Source: CAYMZZ01 sp047600605 (lineage in GTDB: Bacteria > Bacteroidota > Bacteroidia > Chitinophagales > Chitinophagaceae). From it: a stretch of 64,000 bases of DNA. The notes beneath the pieces were generated by a model, which worked only from the letters and a program-made list of their open reading frames with translations, made no database searches and was not told the DNA's origin. The stretch is from contig JASGKK010000001.1 of the NCBI GenBank assembly GCA_047600605.1, positions 1,922,001-1,986,000 of the forward strand, written 5' to 3'. Below, piece by piece: positions 1 to 8,842 of this stretch; position 1 is the first letter of the stretch; every line of letters begins with the position of its first letter. The position numbers were made by a program, and so were the translations under genes.

Positions 1-69
1 GAATTCCTGTAGCAGCTTTTTCAACTCTGCTCTGGCCAGCCGTTCGTCATCAATAATTATTGCTCTCAT
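1..69 (-). CDS. LytTR-family response regulator, N-terminus only (cut by window edge)
   Basis: Only the first 23 codons are present; the gene runs off the left edge. The translation starts MRAIIIDDERLARAE, the usual opening of a receiver domain, with the acidic pair (DDE) that binds Mg2+ near the phospho-acceptor. It starts 10 bp after the stop of a LytS/YehU-type histidine kinase on the same strand, which is the standard arrangement of a LytS-LytTR pair in Bacteroidota. The LytTR DNA-binding domain itself is outside the window, so the family call rests on context and the N-terminal motif. Confidence 0.75.
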   Translation of the reverse strand, partial: MRAIIIDDERLARAELKKLLQEF

Positions 70-79
70 GTGTTTGTTT

Positions 80-1150
80 TTAATGATCAGATGCCAGTGG
101 TATAAGAACCTTTGCTTCCACCAGGGTGGGAGCAACTTGCTTTATCTCAAATTTAGCTTTATTTCCGTAGAGCAGACTCAGCCGGTTGGTAGTACTGCTG
201 AGTCCAAATCCACCACCACTGGCATAGCCATTCAGGTAGCCCGTATTCTGTACAGAAAGTTCGTGAAAATGATCTTTAATAACAGATTTAATCCGTACCA
301 CACCGCCATGTATCTGTTTACTGATGCCATGTTTGATCGCGTTTTCGACCAGTGTCTGCAACATCATGGGAGGCACCGGCAGAGGCAATGTATCGCTGTC
401 GATATCGTATTCGATCTGCAGGCGGTCCTCAAAACGCATGTTTTCCAGGGCCAGGTAATCTCGTACTATGGCCAGCTCCCGCTCCATCACAGCCGATTCA
501 GATTTATCAGCCTGCATACTGCTCCGCAATATGGTACTTAACTCTGTAATGGCCTTGCGGGCTCTTTCCGGGTTTTCATCTACCAGTGCCCGGATGCTGT
601 TGAGCGAGTTAAAAATAAAATGGGGGTTGATATGCGCCTTAATGGTTTTCAGTTCCAGCTCCTTTACCAGCGATTCCAGTTTCAATGTATCGAGCTGTTG
701 TTTCCGGCTTTTGGTGATGTAGTGATAAACGAAGTAGATAAGATTCCAGATAAAGAAATAGATAAAAAAGTAGAATGCTGAATTAAGGATCAGCAATACT
801 TTATTATCCATGTATTCCTTCTCATTTTTATTCAGCATACCATAACTGGCCAGCAGGGTCAGATCAAGATAGGCGCCCAGTAATGAAAAAGCCAGTGTCA
901 CCAATATAAAAGCGACGAGCTGACGCTCCAGTTTTTGTTGTAAAATATTGAGCTGCAATATCAGTATCCGCATTACATGGGTCAGCACCACCCCGAGAGC
1001 CACAAACAAACCCAGGCGGCCAAACACCAGGTAACGGTCGGTGGGGGTCGATAATTTGTCGAAGGAATATGCAAACAGGATATTGAACAGGGCAAATGAC
1101 CCCCAACCAATAAACTGAAATAACCAATATCGAGCGTTGCCTAATATCAT
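80..1150 (-). CDS. LytS/YehU-type sensor histidine kinase
   Basis: Membrane histidine kinase that should phosphorylate the regulator immediately downstream. The N-terminal 145 residues hold about four hydrophobic membrane segments and no large extracellular domain. Then comes the His_kinase signature with the NPHFIFNSLNSI motif, phospho-acceptor His about residue 177, and an HATPase domain with N-box LVENAIKHG near residue 261 and a glycine-rich loop near 320. The frame stays open upstream to 1264, but the preceding residues look like untranslated DNA. The ATG at 1150 leads straight into the first membrane helix and gives 356 residues, typical of the family. The signal sensed is unknown. Confidence 0.88.
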   Translation of the reverse strand: MILGNARYWLFQFIGWGSFALFNILFAYSFDKLSTPTDRYLVFGRLGLFVALGVVLTHVMRILILQLNILQQKLERQLVAFILVTLAFSLLGAYLDLTLLASYGMLNKNEKEYMDNKVLLILNSAFYFFIYFFIWNLIYFVYHYITKSRKQQLDTLKLESLVKELELKTIKAHINPHFIFNSLNSIRALVDENPERARKAITELSTILRSSMQADKSESAVMERELAIVRDYLALENMRFEDRLQIEYDIDSDTLPLPVPPMMLQTLVENAIKHGISKQIHGGVVRIKSVIKDHFHELSVQNTGYLNGYASGGGFGLSSTTNRLSLLYGNKAKFEIKQVAPTLVEAKVLIPLASDH

Positions 1151-1344
1151 AAGTATCAAAGCTAATGATTCCTGTGAGCCAGTACCCCCGTAAATATACC
1201 AGTGGCAGATAAGTTTTACAAATGGGCTCTGTATCAGCTGTCTTTTCTGTCCGGAATCCAACATCCCGCCTGGTTTTCCGTTAAAATCCAGTATGATACA
1301 GGCTCACCGGAAAGTACTAATTTTACACCGTTAAACTGTACATA

Positions 1345-3279
1345 ATGGAAATCACCCCCGGACCGCTTCTTCAGACTATCAACTCGCCCGACGATTTGAA
1401 GAAACTGCCAAGAGAGAAGCTCCACCAGATTTGCGATGAACTGCGCCAGTATATCATTGATGTGGTAAGTGTGCATGGCGGACATTTTGCTGCCAGCCTG
1501 GGTGTTGTTGAGCTCACTACAGCCCTCCATTATGTGTACAACACGCCATATGATCAGCTTGTATGGGACGTGGGTCACCAGGCCTACGGCCACAAGATTC
1601 TGACCGGACGCCGCGATGAGTTTCCCAGCAACCGTAAATACAATGGCATCAGTGGTTTCCCCAAACGTGCTGAAAGCGAATACGATACATTTGGTGTAGG
1701 CCATTCTTCCACTTCCATTTCTGCCGCTTTGGGCATGGCAATGGCCGCAAAATATAAAGGCGAAACCGACCGCAAATGTGTAGCCGTGATTGGCGATGGC
1801 GCCATGACCGCCGGCCTGGCCTTCGAAGGCATGAACCATGCAGGCGTGGCCGACACGGATATGCTGATCATCCTCAACGACAACTGTATGGGCATTGACC
1901 CCAATGTGGGCGCCCTCAAGGAATACCTGACAGATATCACCACATCACCTACTTACAATAAAGTAAAAGACGACGTATGGAACCTGCTGGGTAAGCTCCC
2001 CGTAGGCAAAAACTTCAGTCGCGCCATGGGGCACAAACTGGCCGAAGGTCTGAAGGGAATGGTGAGCAGCAGTGCCAACCTGTTTGAGGCATTGAAGCTG
2101 CGCTATTTTGGTCCTATTGACGGTCATAATGTAGCCAAACTGGTCGACACCCTCCGCGACCTGCGTGAAATACCCGGCCCCAAGCTGCTGCATGTGATCA
2201 CTGTAAAAGGCAAAGGCTACGCCCTGGCTGAAAAAGATCAGACCCGCTGGCATGCCCCCGGTCTCTTTGATAAAGTGACCGGCGAGATCTTCCGGAAAAA
2301 ATATGACACTCCTCAGCCTCCCAAATACCAGGATGTATTTGGTCATACTATGATCGAGCTGGCGGAAGCCAATGAAAAAATATTTGGCATCACCCCTGCA
2401 ATGCCTTCCGGCTCTTCGCTCAAGTTTATGATGGAGAAAATGCCGCACCGTGCCTTTGATGTGGGCATCTGTGAGCAGCATGCCGTAACGCTCAGTGCCG
2501 GTATGGCCACACAGGGCATGCGGGTCTTCTGCAATATCTATTCATCTTTCATGCAACGCGCCTACGATCAGGTGATCCACGATGTGGCTATCCAGAAATT
2601 ACCTGTAGTATTCTGCCTCGACCGTGCAGGTCTGGTAGGCGACGATGGCCCTACCCATCATGGCGCCTACGATATTGCCTACATGCGTTGTATCCCCGAC
2701 ATGGTTATCAGCGCCCCCATGAATGAAAGCGAATTGCGCAATCTCATGTACACAGCGCAGCTCGACAGCAATGAATACCCCTTCGTGATCCGTTACCCCC
2801 GTGGCGAAGGTGTAATGCCTGAATGGAAAACTCCTTTCAGCGAAATCCGGATCGGTACCGGCCGCCGCCTTCGCGAAGGACAGGATATTGCTATTCTGTC
2901 GCTCGGTCATCCGGGCAACTTTGCCGCTGCCGCTATCCGCGATCTCCGCAATGATGGTATCCAGCCCGGCCATTACGATATGCGTTTTGTAAAACCGCTG
3001 GACGAAGCCCTGCTGCACGAAGCCTGTCAGCGTTATCCCAAACTCATCACCGTTGAAGACGGTACGGTAGAAGGTGGATTTGGCAGTGCTGTACTGGAGT
3101 TTATGGCCCGCCATGGTTATAAAAACGATCTCCGTATACTGGGCATTCCTGACCGGATTGTAGAGCATGGCACACCACGCGAACTGCACCACGAGTGCGG
3201 TTATGACGCGGCCGCTATTGCAGCTGCCATCCGCGAAATGATGAAGGATAAAGTGACTGTATCAGTCCTTTTACAATAA
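1345..3279 (+). CDS. dxs: 1-deoxy-D-xylulose-5-phosphate synthase
   Basis: Thiamine-diphosphate enzyme that condenses pyruvate with glyceraldehyde 3-phosphate to make DXP, the first step of the MEP isoprenoid pathway and also a precursor for thiamine and pyridoxal. At 644 residues it has the expected length. Visible signatures are the substrate-binding HGGH near residue 44, WDVGHQAYGHKILTGR near 75-90, the Mg-ThDP motif GDGAMTAG (150-157) with NDN (178-180), the catalytic Glu in GICEQHAVTLSAGMA, and DRAGLVGDDGPTHHG in the pyrimidine domain. The gene is divergent from the sensor kinase across a short gap. A near-match to the -7 element (TAATTTTA, 1318-1325) precedes the ATG at 1345. Confidence 0.96.
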   Translation: MEITPGPLLQTINSPDDLKKLPREKLHQICDELRQYIIDVVSVHGGHFAASLGVVELTTALHYVYNTPYDQLVWDVGHQAYGHKILTGRRDEFPSNRKYNGISGFPKRAESEYDTFGVGHSSTSISAALGMAMAAKYKGETDRKCVAVIGDGAMTAGLAFEGMNHAGVADTDMLIILNDNCMGIDPNVGALKEYLTDITTSPTYNKVKDDVWNLLGKLPVGKNFSRAMGHKLAEGLKGMVSSSANLFEALKLRYFGPIDGHNVAKLVDTLRDLREIPGPKLLHVITVKGKGYALAEKDQTRWHAPGLFDKVTGEIFRKKYDTPQPPKYQDVFGHTMIELAEANEKIFGITPAMPSGSSLKFMMEKMPHRAFDVGICEQHAVTLSAGMATQGMRVFCNIYSSFMQRAYDQVIHDVAIQKLPVVFCLDRAGLVGDDGPTHHGAYDIAYMRCIPDMVISAPMNESELRNLMYTAQLDSNEYPFVIRYPRGEGVMPEWKTPFSEIRIGTGRRLREGQDIAILSLGHPGNFAAAAIRDLRNDGIQPGHYDMRFVKPLDEALLHEACQRYPKLITVEDGTVEGGFGSAVLEFMARHGYKNDLRILGIPDRIVEHGTPRELHHECGYDAAAIAAAIREMMKDKVTVSVLLQ

Positions 3280-3377
3280 ACACTGATTCATTTTCAGTTT
3301 TATTTAACAGCGCAAAGAAGATGCACCGTTGTGGAATGCCGTTTACACAGCATCACAGTACGGTTAAATCACTCCTT

Positions 3378-4013
3378 ATGCGCGCCCGGCCACTGCTCAT
3401 CCTTTTTGTGCTGCTGCTCAGCACCACCTGGTTATTTTCCTCCGGTTTATTAAACAAAAAAAACCGCCCTCCGGCTGATCCCGGTACACGCACAGCTCTT
3501 GATAATAAACTACGCGAAAAGCTGCAGGAAAAAGCAGCCGAAGCTCGACTTTATGCGAAAAGCCACAGCTATCATGATCAGCTTTTTTTCCTGATCGACA
3601 TGAGTCTGCCTTCGTCTCAAAACCGCTTCTTTGTATATGACAGCAATGGCGACAGTGCTCGCCTGCAGGGACTGGTCACCCATGGTCGTTGCAACGAAAA
3701 CTGGCTGGAGGGGCGGCGTTACAGCAATGAAATCGGAAGTGGTTGCACATCACTCGGAAAATATAAGGTAGGCTATTCCTACAATGGAAGATTCGGCCTG
3801 GCCTACAAACTCTATGGACTTGATAAATCCAACAGCAATGCCTTTCAGCGTTTTGTGGTATTGCACAGCCACGAATGTGTGCCCAATGCACCAGATGGTG
3901 AAGAACTTTGCCAGAGCGATGGCTGCCCGACAGTATCACCAGCTTTTTTACAAGAATTGAAAAAGATGATTACCGGGTCAAAGAAGCCGGTGTTGTTGTG
4001 GATCTATGAGTAG
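3378..4013 (+). CDS. YkuD-like murein L,D-transpeptidase catalytic-domain protein
   Basis: Predicted exported protein of 211 residues. The ATG at 3378 leads directly into a hydrophobic signal segment (RARPLLILFVLLLSTTWLF); the frame is open further upstream but that adds only non-signal residues. The C-terminal half matches the YkuD_2 family: a conserved HSHEC and, about 15 residues later, SDGCPTVSP, which supply the His and Cys expected of an L,D-transpeptidase-like active site. The family is annotated as murein L,D-transpeptidase but few members have been tested. It lies 98 bp after dxs. The stop codon lies at the edge of a long inverted repeat. Confidence 0.8.
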   Translation: MRARPLLILFVLLLSTTWLFSSGLLNKKNRPPADPGTRTALDNKLREKLQEKAAEARLYAKSHSYHDQLFFLIDMSLPSSQNRFFVYDSNGDSARLQGLVTHGRCNENWLEGRRYSNEIGSGCTSLGKYKVGYSYNGRFGLAYKLYGLDKSNSNAFQRFVVLHSHECVPNAPDGEELCQSDGCPTVSPAFLQELKKMITGSKKPVLLWIYE

Positions 4014-4094
4014 AGTTATAAGTAGTAAGTTTTAGGTTATAAGTGATGCAATTAGTATAATACTTAAAACTTATAACCTAAAACTTATAACTCT
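4012..4094. repeat. AT-rich imperfect inverted repeat between convergent genes
   Basis: Two arms, 4012-4044 and 4069-4094, pair over 26 bp (AGAGTTATAAG plus TTTTAGGTTATAAGT against their complements). The left arm has a 7-nt bulge, TAGTAAG, and the loop is 24 nt. Each arm is itself made of repeats of a TTATAAGTTTTA-like unit. It fills the space between the stop codons of two convergent genes and could fold in either transcript, so it may act as a bidirectional terminator. It resembles the AT-rich elements near 15.3 and 43.3 kb. Confidence 0.75.
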
Positions 4095-4096
4095 CT

Positions 4097-4507
4097 TTAC
4101 GCCAGCGCTGCGGTCATCAATATCTGCGTATTCAGCAATTTGCTGATAGGGCAATTGGCTTTGGCATCTGCTGCACAGGTTTCAAATTTTGCCGCATCAA
4201 TGCCGGGCACTGTAGCTGTTACATCCAAATGACTTTCTACGATCGATCCATTCTCGAAAGTAATGGTGCATTTGGTATCAATATTATCGGCAGTAAAACC
4301 TGCTTCATTCAATACAAAGCTCAGCTTCATGGTAAAGCAGCCGGCATGAGCTGCAGCGATCAGCTCTTCGGGGTTGGTACCAATACCTTCGGCAAAACGG
4401 CTATTGAATGAATACTGCGTATTGTTAAGAACGCCTGATTGTGTACTGGTGGTGCCTGTACCTTCTTTACCGGACCCTTTCCAGTTTGCGCTTCCAAAAC
4501 GTTTCAT
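4097..4507 (-). CDS. OsmC/Ohr-family peroxiredoxin-like protein
   Basis: 136-residue protein of the OsmC family, small dimeric thiol peroxidases that reduce organic hydroperoxides in the cytoplasm. The two catalytic cysteines are present: Cys57 in AAAHAGCFTM and Cys119 in ANCPISKLL, with the usual 'GTNPEEL' segment just before the first. The length fits OsmC. It starts 17 bp after the stop of scpA on the same strand, with AAGGAAG as a possible ribosome-binding site before the ATG. It is therefore probably co-transcribed with scpA. Confidence 0.93.
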   Translation of the reverse strand: MKRFGSANWKGSGKEGTGTTSTQSGVLNNTQYSFNSRFAEGIGTNPEELIAAAHAGCFTMKLSFVLNEAGFTADNIDTKCTITFENGSIVESHLDVTATVPGIDAAKFETCAADAKANCPISKLLNTQILMTAALA

Positions 4508-4524
4508 AATCTTCCTTTTTTAGG

Positions 4525-5316
4525 TTATTGTGGTTGGTTTTCTTCTTCTATTTCTGCCAGCCGGTCTTCCGGCTCATTGTATTCGATGATGAAATTATTC
4601 TTTCCTTCACCAATCATGATCTTCATGAACTTCTGCTGTACCAGTTCCAGCAATGACAGAAACAGGAAGATGGCATGCACCCTGTTTTCCGCTTGTTCAA
4701 AAATCCGTTCAAATGCAACTGTCTTTTCACGCTGTGCCAGTTCCAGCATGTCCTGCCGGCTGACCTCCATCGTGTAGCGGTACTGCACTACGGTATGCAC
4801 CGGTTTATTGACCCGGTCAGAATATTTCTGCATCGCCCGCTCAAAGGCCTTCATGAGTTTGAACAGGGTAATATTCTGGATTTCGGTTCCTTCTCCTGCT
4901 TCTTCTCCAATAGTTGACAGCTCTTTCTGGATATTACCACGCTTTACCATCAGCATACGCATGGCTTCCATCTCGGCCAGTTGAGCAGATGCTTCCTTAA
5001 AGCGTTTGTATTCCAGAATTTTATTGACCAGCTCCTCGCGAGGGTCTATCTCATTACCCTGGGCATCGAGCTCTTTGCGGGGTAGCAGCATTTTGGCCTT
5101 GATCCGCATAAGGGTGGATACAAACAGGATAAACTCGCTCGACAACTCAATATTGAGATGCTCCTGCTGATGAATATAGTCCAGAAAATCGTTGGTAATC
5201 TTTGTAATAGGGATATTATAAATATCCAATTCATCCCGCTCAATAAAGAACAGGAGCAGATCAAACGGGCCTTCAAACTGAGGCAGACGTATCTGGTAAG
5301 ACGATGAATTGACCAT
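4525..5316 (-). CDS. scpA: Segregation and condensation protein A
   Basis: Kleisin subunit of the bacterial SMC-ScpAB condensin, acting on the nucleoid in chromosome segregation. The 263-residue protein opens with the family signature FEGPFDLLLFFIERDELDI, followed by the conserved ITKITNDFLDYI and the LMRIKAKMLLPR segment. The C-terminal winged-helix region that contacts SMC is recognisable but less conserved. ScpB is not adjacent. A perfect TAnnTTTG element lies 53 bp upstream of the start. Confidence 0.93.
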   Translation of the reverse strand: MVNSSSYQIRLPQFEGPFDLLLFFIERDELDIYNIPITKITNDFLDYIHQQEHLNIELSSEFILFVSTLMRIKAKMLLPRKELDAQGNEIDPREELVNKILEYKRFKEASAQLAEMEAMRMLMVKRGNIQKELSTIGEEAGEGTEIQNITLFKLMKAFERAMQKYSDRVNKPVHTVVQYRYTMEVSRQDMLELAQREKTVAFERIFEQAENRVHAIFLFLSLLELVQQKFMKIMIGEGKNNFIIEYNEPEDRLAEIEEENQPQ

Positions 5317-5369
5317 GAAGTACTATTGAAAAATAAACCCTGCCCGCGCCGGAGGCACTGGCAGGGTGT

Positions 5370-5377
5370 CAAAAATA
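5370..5377 (-). promoter_or_regulatory. Bacteroidota -7 element upstream of scpA
   Basis: The minus strand reads TATTTTTG, an exact match to TAnnTTTG, in the gap between mscL and scpA. No clear -33 TTTG was found at the usual distance. Confidence 0.45.
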
Positions 5378-5395
5378 CGGGAAAATCGCTTGCCC

Positions 5396-5770
5396 TTATT
5401 TCTTTAAATTATCACGGATTTCGCGCAGCAGCAGGATATCTTCAGGCGTGGGCGGGGGTGGCGCTGCAGCCTCTTTTTTCTTTACACTGTTCATCGCTTT
5501 TATGATCAGGAAAAGGATAAATGCGATAACAATAAATTTGATAATCGCTGACAGGAATTTACCATATTTGACCGTGCCTCCCCAGGTCAACTGATCCAGG
5601 TTTTCGGCATTAATGGCTTTCAAGGCAGGAGCCAGCAGCAGGGGGGTAATTACATCATCAACCAGTGATGATACTATTGCACCAAAGGCCCCACCGATGA
5701 TCACGGCTACAGCCAGTTCCACCACATTGCCTTTAAGTGCAAAATCCCTGAATTCTTTAAGCATACCCAT
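5396..5770 (-). CDS. mscL: Large-conductance mechanosensitive channel MscL
   Basis: Homopentameric emergency-release channel of the inner membrane that opens under hypo-osmotic tension. The 124-residue protein has the N-terminal amphipathic LKEFRDFALKGNVVELAVAV helix leading into TM1 (IIGGAFGAIVSSLV), a periplasmic loop, TM2 (FIVIAFILFLIIKAM) and a short cytoplasmic helix. The C-terminal linker carries an APPPPTPE stretch before the bundle helix EDILLLREIRDNL. The start could be either of two closely spaced ATGs, codon 1 or codon 3. It is transcribed towards scpA with a 79-bp gap. Confidence 0.95.
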   Translation of the reverse strand: MGMLKEFRDFALKGNVVELAVAVIIGGAFGAIVSSLVDDVITPLLLAPALKAINAENLDQLTWGGTVKYGKFLSAIIKFIVIAFILFLIIKAMNSVKKKEAAAPPPPTPEDILLLREIRDNLKK

Positions 5771-5881
5771 AAAAGTAAGTTTTGACGTGAAGTAATTGAT
5801 TGGTTTTTGTTCCGTATTAAAAAGGTAAGATAAAAATCAGCACTAATAACTATTTCTGCTTATTGTTTTTTCAACAGGTTA

Positions 5882-6628
5882 TCATTTTTTGATACCCGGA
5901 TACTGCATTTTTAATCCCTTCAGCAGATCGCGCAATGCTTTGGCTACTATATATTCTTTATACCAGTTCTGATCCGTTGGCACAATGATCCATTCGGGTT
6001 TATTGCACTCGGCAAAGCAGTCTTCATACATTTCCATATACACATCCCATAACTGGGCTTCGTCAAAATCCTTCTGATTGTACTTCCACATCTTGGCAGG
6101 ATCCTTCAGTCGTTCGGTAAGCCGGCTCAGCTGCTCATCTCTGGATATATGCAGATAAAATTTCAGAATGTGGGTGTTATTATGCTCCTGCAGCAACTGT
6201 TCAAAATCATTGATAGCCTTCATCCGTTTCCTGGCTGTTTCATCATCACACCACTTGTGTACCCGGGTTACGAGTATGTCTTCATAATGCGAACGGTTAA
6301 ATACCTGTATCATACCCCGGTCTGGCGAATAACGGTGAATACGCCAGAGGAAATCATGTGCCAGCTCTTCGGCTGTAGGCGCCTTAAACGACTGTACACG
6401 CACCCCCTGCGGGTTCATATTACCCAGCACATTGCGGATAAGCCCGTCTTTACCGCTGGCATCCATACCCTGTATTACCACCAGCACACTATGACGCCCC
6501 TCTGCATACAGGAGATTTTGCAGTTCATCCAGCTCTTCCAGTATGGCAGCTGTTTTCTCTTTTGTTTCAGCTTTGTTCAGATCTTTGGGGGCACGGGTAT
6601 CTGTTTCCGCCAGTTTTATTTTAGCCAT
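5882..6628 (-). CDS. Polyphosphate kinase 2 family protein
   Basis: PPK2-family kinase, which uses polyphosphate to phosphorylate nucleoside mono- or diphosphates. The Walker A is QGMDASGKDGLIRNVLG (about residues 53-69 from this start), followed by the lid/acceptor motif FNRSHYEDILVTRVHKW and the C-terminal IIVPTDQNWYKEYIVAKAL. The 248-residue single-domain form is typical. I cannot tell from sequence alone whether it acts on AMP, ADP or both. The ATG at 6628 gives an N-terminus MAKIKLAETD. It lies 51 bp downstream of the Fic gene on the same strand and may share its transcript. Confidence 0.9.
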   Translation of the reverse strand: MAKIKLAETDTRAPKDLNKAETKEKTAAILEELDELQNLLYAEGRHSVLVVIQGMDASGKDGLIRNVLGNMNPQGVRVQSFKAPTAEELAHDFLWRIHRYSPDRGMIQVFNRSHYEDILVTRVHKWCDDETARKRMKAINDFEQLLQEHNNTHILKFYLHISRDEQLSRLTERLKDPAKMWKYNQKDFDEAQLWDVYMEMYEDCFAECNKPEWIIVPTDQNWYKEYIVAKALRDLLKGLKMQYPGIKK

Positions 6629-6679
6629 AGCTTTTATTTTTCTTTTGCCAAAATAGGGCTTTCTGCAATGCCAACGCAT

Positions 6680-7792
6680 TTATGCCTCATTGTTATTCAG
6701 CAGCTGAATGAGTTTTGAATTAATATACAACTGATACTTGCCGATTTTTTTGTGTTCCAGAAATGATTTACTGGCCAATTCTTTCAGGTACCGTGTGGCA
6801 GTAGTATAATGAATCCCCAACAACGTTCCAAGCCTGACAGGTGTAATGATAGGTGTCGAAAACAGGATATCTATCAGATCTGCGCTGTAAATACTTTTGC
6901 ATTTAGTTTTCACCTCACTTTTTGTTTCATAAAATTGCAGCATCAACCTGAACAAAAGTTTTTTGGTCTCCAGGGCCTGAAAGCCAAAAGCCCTTAACAT
7001 GTACTTTATGAAAGGAAGCCATTCATTCTTAAGCGTAATATCCTGCAAAAGTTTGTAATACTCCGGCCTGTTTTTATTTATATAGCCACTTATAAAAAGC
7101 ACCGGATGACTCAAGACATTCGCATAGGTCAGATATAGTACCATTAATATTCTTCCCGTTCTTCCATTGCCATCATTAAACGGGTGTATCGCCTCAAACT
7201 GATAATGCGAAACAGCACATTTCACCAGCGGATCCCGGCAATCAAGATTATCGCCATAATGATCTTCTGTGTGCATATACTTTTCCCAGTTGGCTATCAA
7301 ATCATCAATTTCTGTTGCTGCGGGCGGAGTGTAGATAATATTTCCTGTTTCGGAATTTTCAATATGATTCTGAAATTTCCGAAACCCATGACTTCTGTCC
7401 CCCAGCAATACTTTATGTATTTCACGGATCAGCCGGCTGCTTAATGAAAGATCTTTCATGCTTTGAAAACCGTATAAAACAGCTTCCCTGTATCGGAGCA
7501 CTTCCTTATTCTCCGGGCGTTGCTCCATCTCTGTAAATAATTGCTGCTGCAGCACCTTTTCTATCGTAGTATTAATATTCTCAATTTCGGAAGAGGCTAC
7601 GGCTTCCTTCAGGATAGCCGGACTCAAAAGGAGCATCTCATTGGGAAGTCCGGAACAATATCCTTTTAACTCCGCCAGTTGCACACGTGCTTTCAGCAAC
7701 CACCCACGGGCCTCATCATCGAGTTTGATATCGGGCGGCGGTAGCAATGCCAGCTTATTGGGGTATGTAACATCCTGTGACATATCTGTCAT
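6680..7792 (-). CDS. Fic-family protein adenylyltransferase with C-terminal winged helix
   Basis: Fic enzyme expected to transfer AMP to hydroxyls on target proteins, and possibly to itself. Order of parts: a Fic_N helical region (about 1-100) with an inhibitory-helix motif of the [S/T]xxxE[G/N] type (SSEIEN, near residue 68); the core with the full catalytic motif HPFNDGNGRTGR near residue 198; and a C-terminal winged-helix domain (about 300-365, TTATRYLKEL). Length and architecture match SoFic-type class II Fic proteins, which are held off by their own inhibitory glutamate. The target is unknown. Repeated TGATATATA motifs at its start suggest autoregulation. Confidence 0.93.
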   Translation of the reverse strand: MTDMSQDVTYPNKLALLPPPDIKLDDEARGWLLKARVQLAELKGYCSGLPNEMLLLSPAILKEAVASSEIENINTTIEKVLQQQLFTEMEQRPENKEVLRYREAVLYGFQSMKDLSLSSRLIREIHKVLLGDRSHGFRKFQNHIENSETGNIIYTPPAATEIDDLIANWEKYMHTEDHYGDNLDCRDPLVKCAVSHYQFEAIHPFNDGNGRTGRILMVLYLTYANVLSHPVLFISGYINKNRPEYYKLLQDITLKNEWLPFIKYMLRAFGFQALETKKLLFRLMLQFYETKSEVKTKCKSIYSADLIDILFSTPIITPVRLGTLLGIHYTTATRYLKELASKSFLEHKKIGKYQLYINSKLIQLLNNNEA

Positions 7793-7828
7793 GATATATA
7801 ATAAAATTACAAAAAATGTGATATATAA
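7791..7828 (-). promoter_or_regulatory. Paired TGATATATA repeats bracketing the fic -7 region
   Basis: The plus strand carries TGATATATA at 7792-7800 and again at 7819-7827, same orientation, 27 bp apart; the flanking bases match as well. Between them the minus strand reads TAATTTTA (7802-7809), one base from the TAnnTTTG consensus. One copy runs into the start codon. The layout suits a DNA-binding repressor, possibly the winged helix of the Fic protein itself. That link is inference. Confidence 0.4.
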
Positions 7829-7957
7829 ACCTTATCGCCACGGACCTAGCCCTGTAAAAAATCCCTAATAACCTTATTATCATCTATTTACATAAAATGA
7901 AATGCCATTTTCTTTCAAAACCTGGTTTGCTGCTAATTCCTGACCTTTGCCCTCCTT

Positions 7958-8842
7958 ATGCGCGCAACCTGGATCAAATGGCCTCTCTTTATATTACTCT
8001 GCCTGATATGGGGTAGCTCATTTATTTTAATGAAAGTTAGCCGCGAAGGCCTGAGCGCCTCCCAGATCGCTGCACTACGTATTTTCTCCGCCGGCATCAC
8101 CTGCCTGCCTTTTGCCATTTTCCATTTCCGAAGTTTCCCATTCAGCAAACTTCCCATACTGATCCTTACCGGTCTTTGTGGCAACCTGTTGCCCGCTTTC
8201 CTGTTTGCTACCGCTATTTTCCGGATCGATAGTTCACTGACCGGCATTCTCAACTCGCTTACCCCCATCTGTGTGGCCGTAATTGGGATTGTTTTTTTTA
8301 AAGACCGGATCAGGGCTGCAAGGCTCGCTGGCATCCTGGTAGGCTTTGCGGGGTTGTGCCTGCTTACCTTAAGTCAGGACAGCCTTCGTCTTTACAACCT
8401 GGGATATGCCGCACTTGTATTACTGGCTACTGTTTCGTATGGTTTCAATGTAAATCAGGTAGGACATAACCTTAAAGGATATAATCCGCTGCATATTACC
8501 ACTGTTTCGATCACACTAATGGCTATTCCCGCAGGACTTATACTCTGGTTTCAGGGTTTCTTTCAACTCAATTTCAGTGACACCATTATCCAGTGGTCGG
8601 TAGTGAATGCTGTTGTACTGGGTATCGCGGGCAGCGCTATAGGTACCGCTATATTTTATGTACTTGTGCAGCGCGGGGGCGGGCTCTTTGCTTCGCTGGT
8701 CACCTATGGTATCCCTTTTGTAGCACTTTTCTGGGGAGCACTTGATGGTGAACGTATTGGCTGGATCACCATCGTGAGCCTGCTGATCATTCTGGCAGGT
8801 GTCTTTCTCGCCAACAGACCGGAAAAAAATAAGGCAGCCTGA
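7958..8842 (+). CDS. EamA/DMT-family membrane transporter
   Basis: Inner-membrane exporter of the drug/metabolite transporter superfamily with two EamA repeats and about ten hydrophobic helices over 294 residues. The N-terminal repeat starts FILLCLIWGSSFILMKVSREG and ends with a conserved FKDR; the second repeat ends ALDGERIGWITIVSLLIILAGVFLANR. The substrate cannot be read from the sequence. It stands alone, divergent from fic and convergent with frr. A GACCTTTG element (one mismatch to TAnnTTTG) sits only 8 bp before the ATG, so any transcript from it would have almost no leader. Confidence 0.88.
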   Translation: MRATWIKWPLFILLCLIWGSSFILMKVSREGLSASQIAALRIFSAGITCLPFAIFHFRSFPFSKLPILILTGLCGNLLPAFLFATAIFRIDSSLTGILNSLTPICVAVIGIVFFKDRIRAARLAGILVGFAGLCLLTLSQDSLRLYNLGYAALVLLATVSYGFNVNQVGHNLKGYNPLHITTVSITLMAIPAGLILWFQGFFQLNFSDTIIQWSVVNAVVLGIAGSAIGTAIFYVLVQRGGGLFASLVTYGIPFVALFWGALDGERIGWITIVSLLIILAGVFLANRPEKNKAA

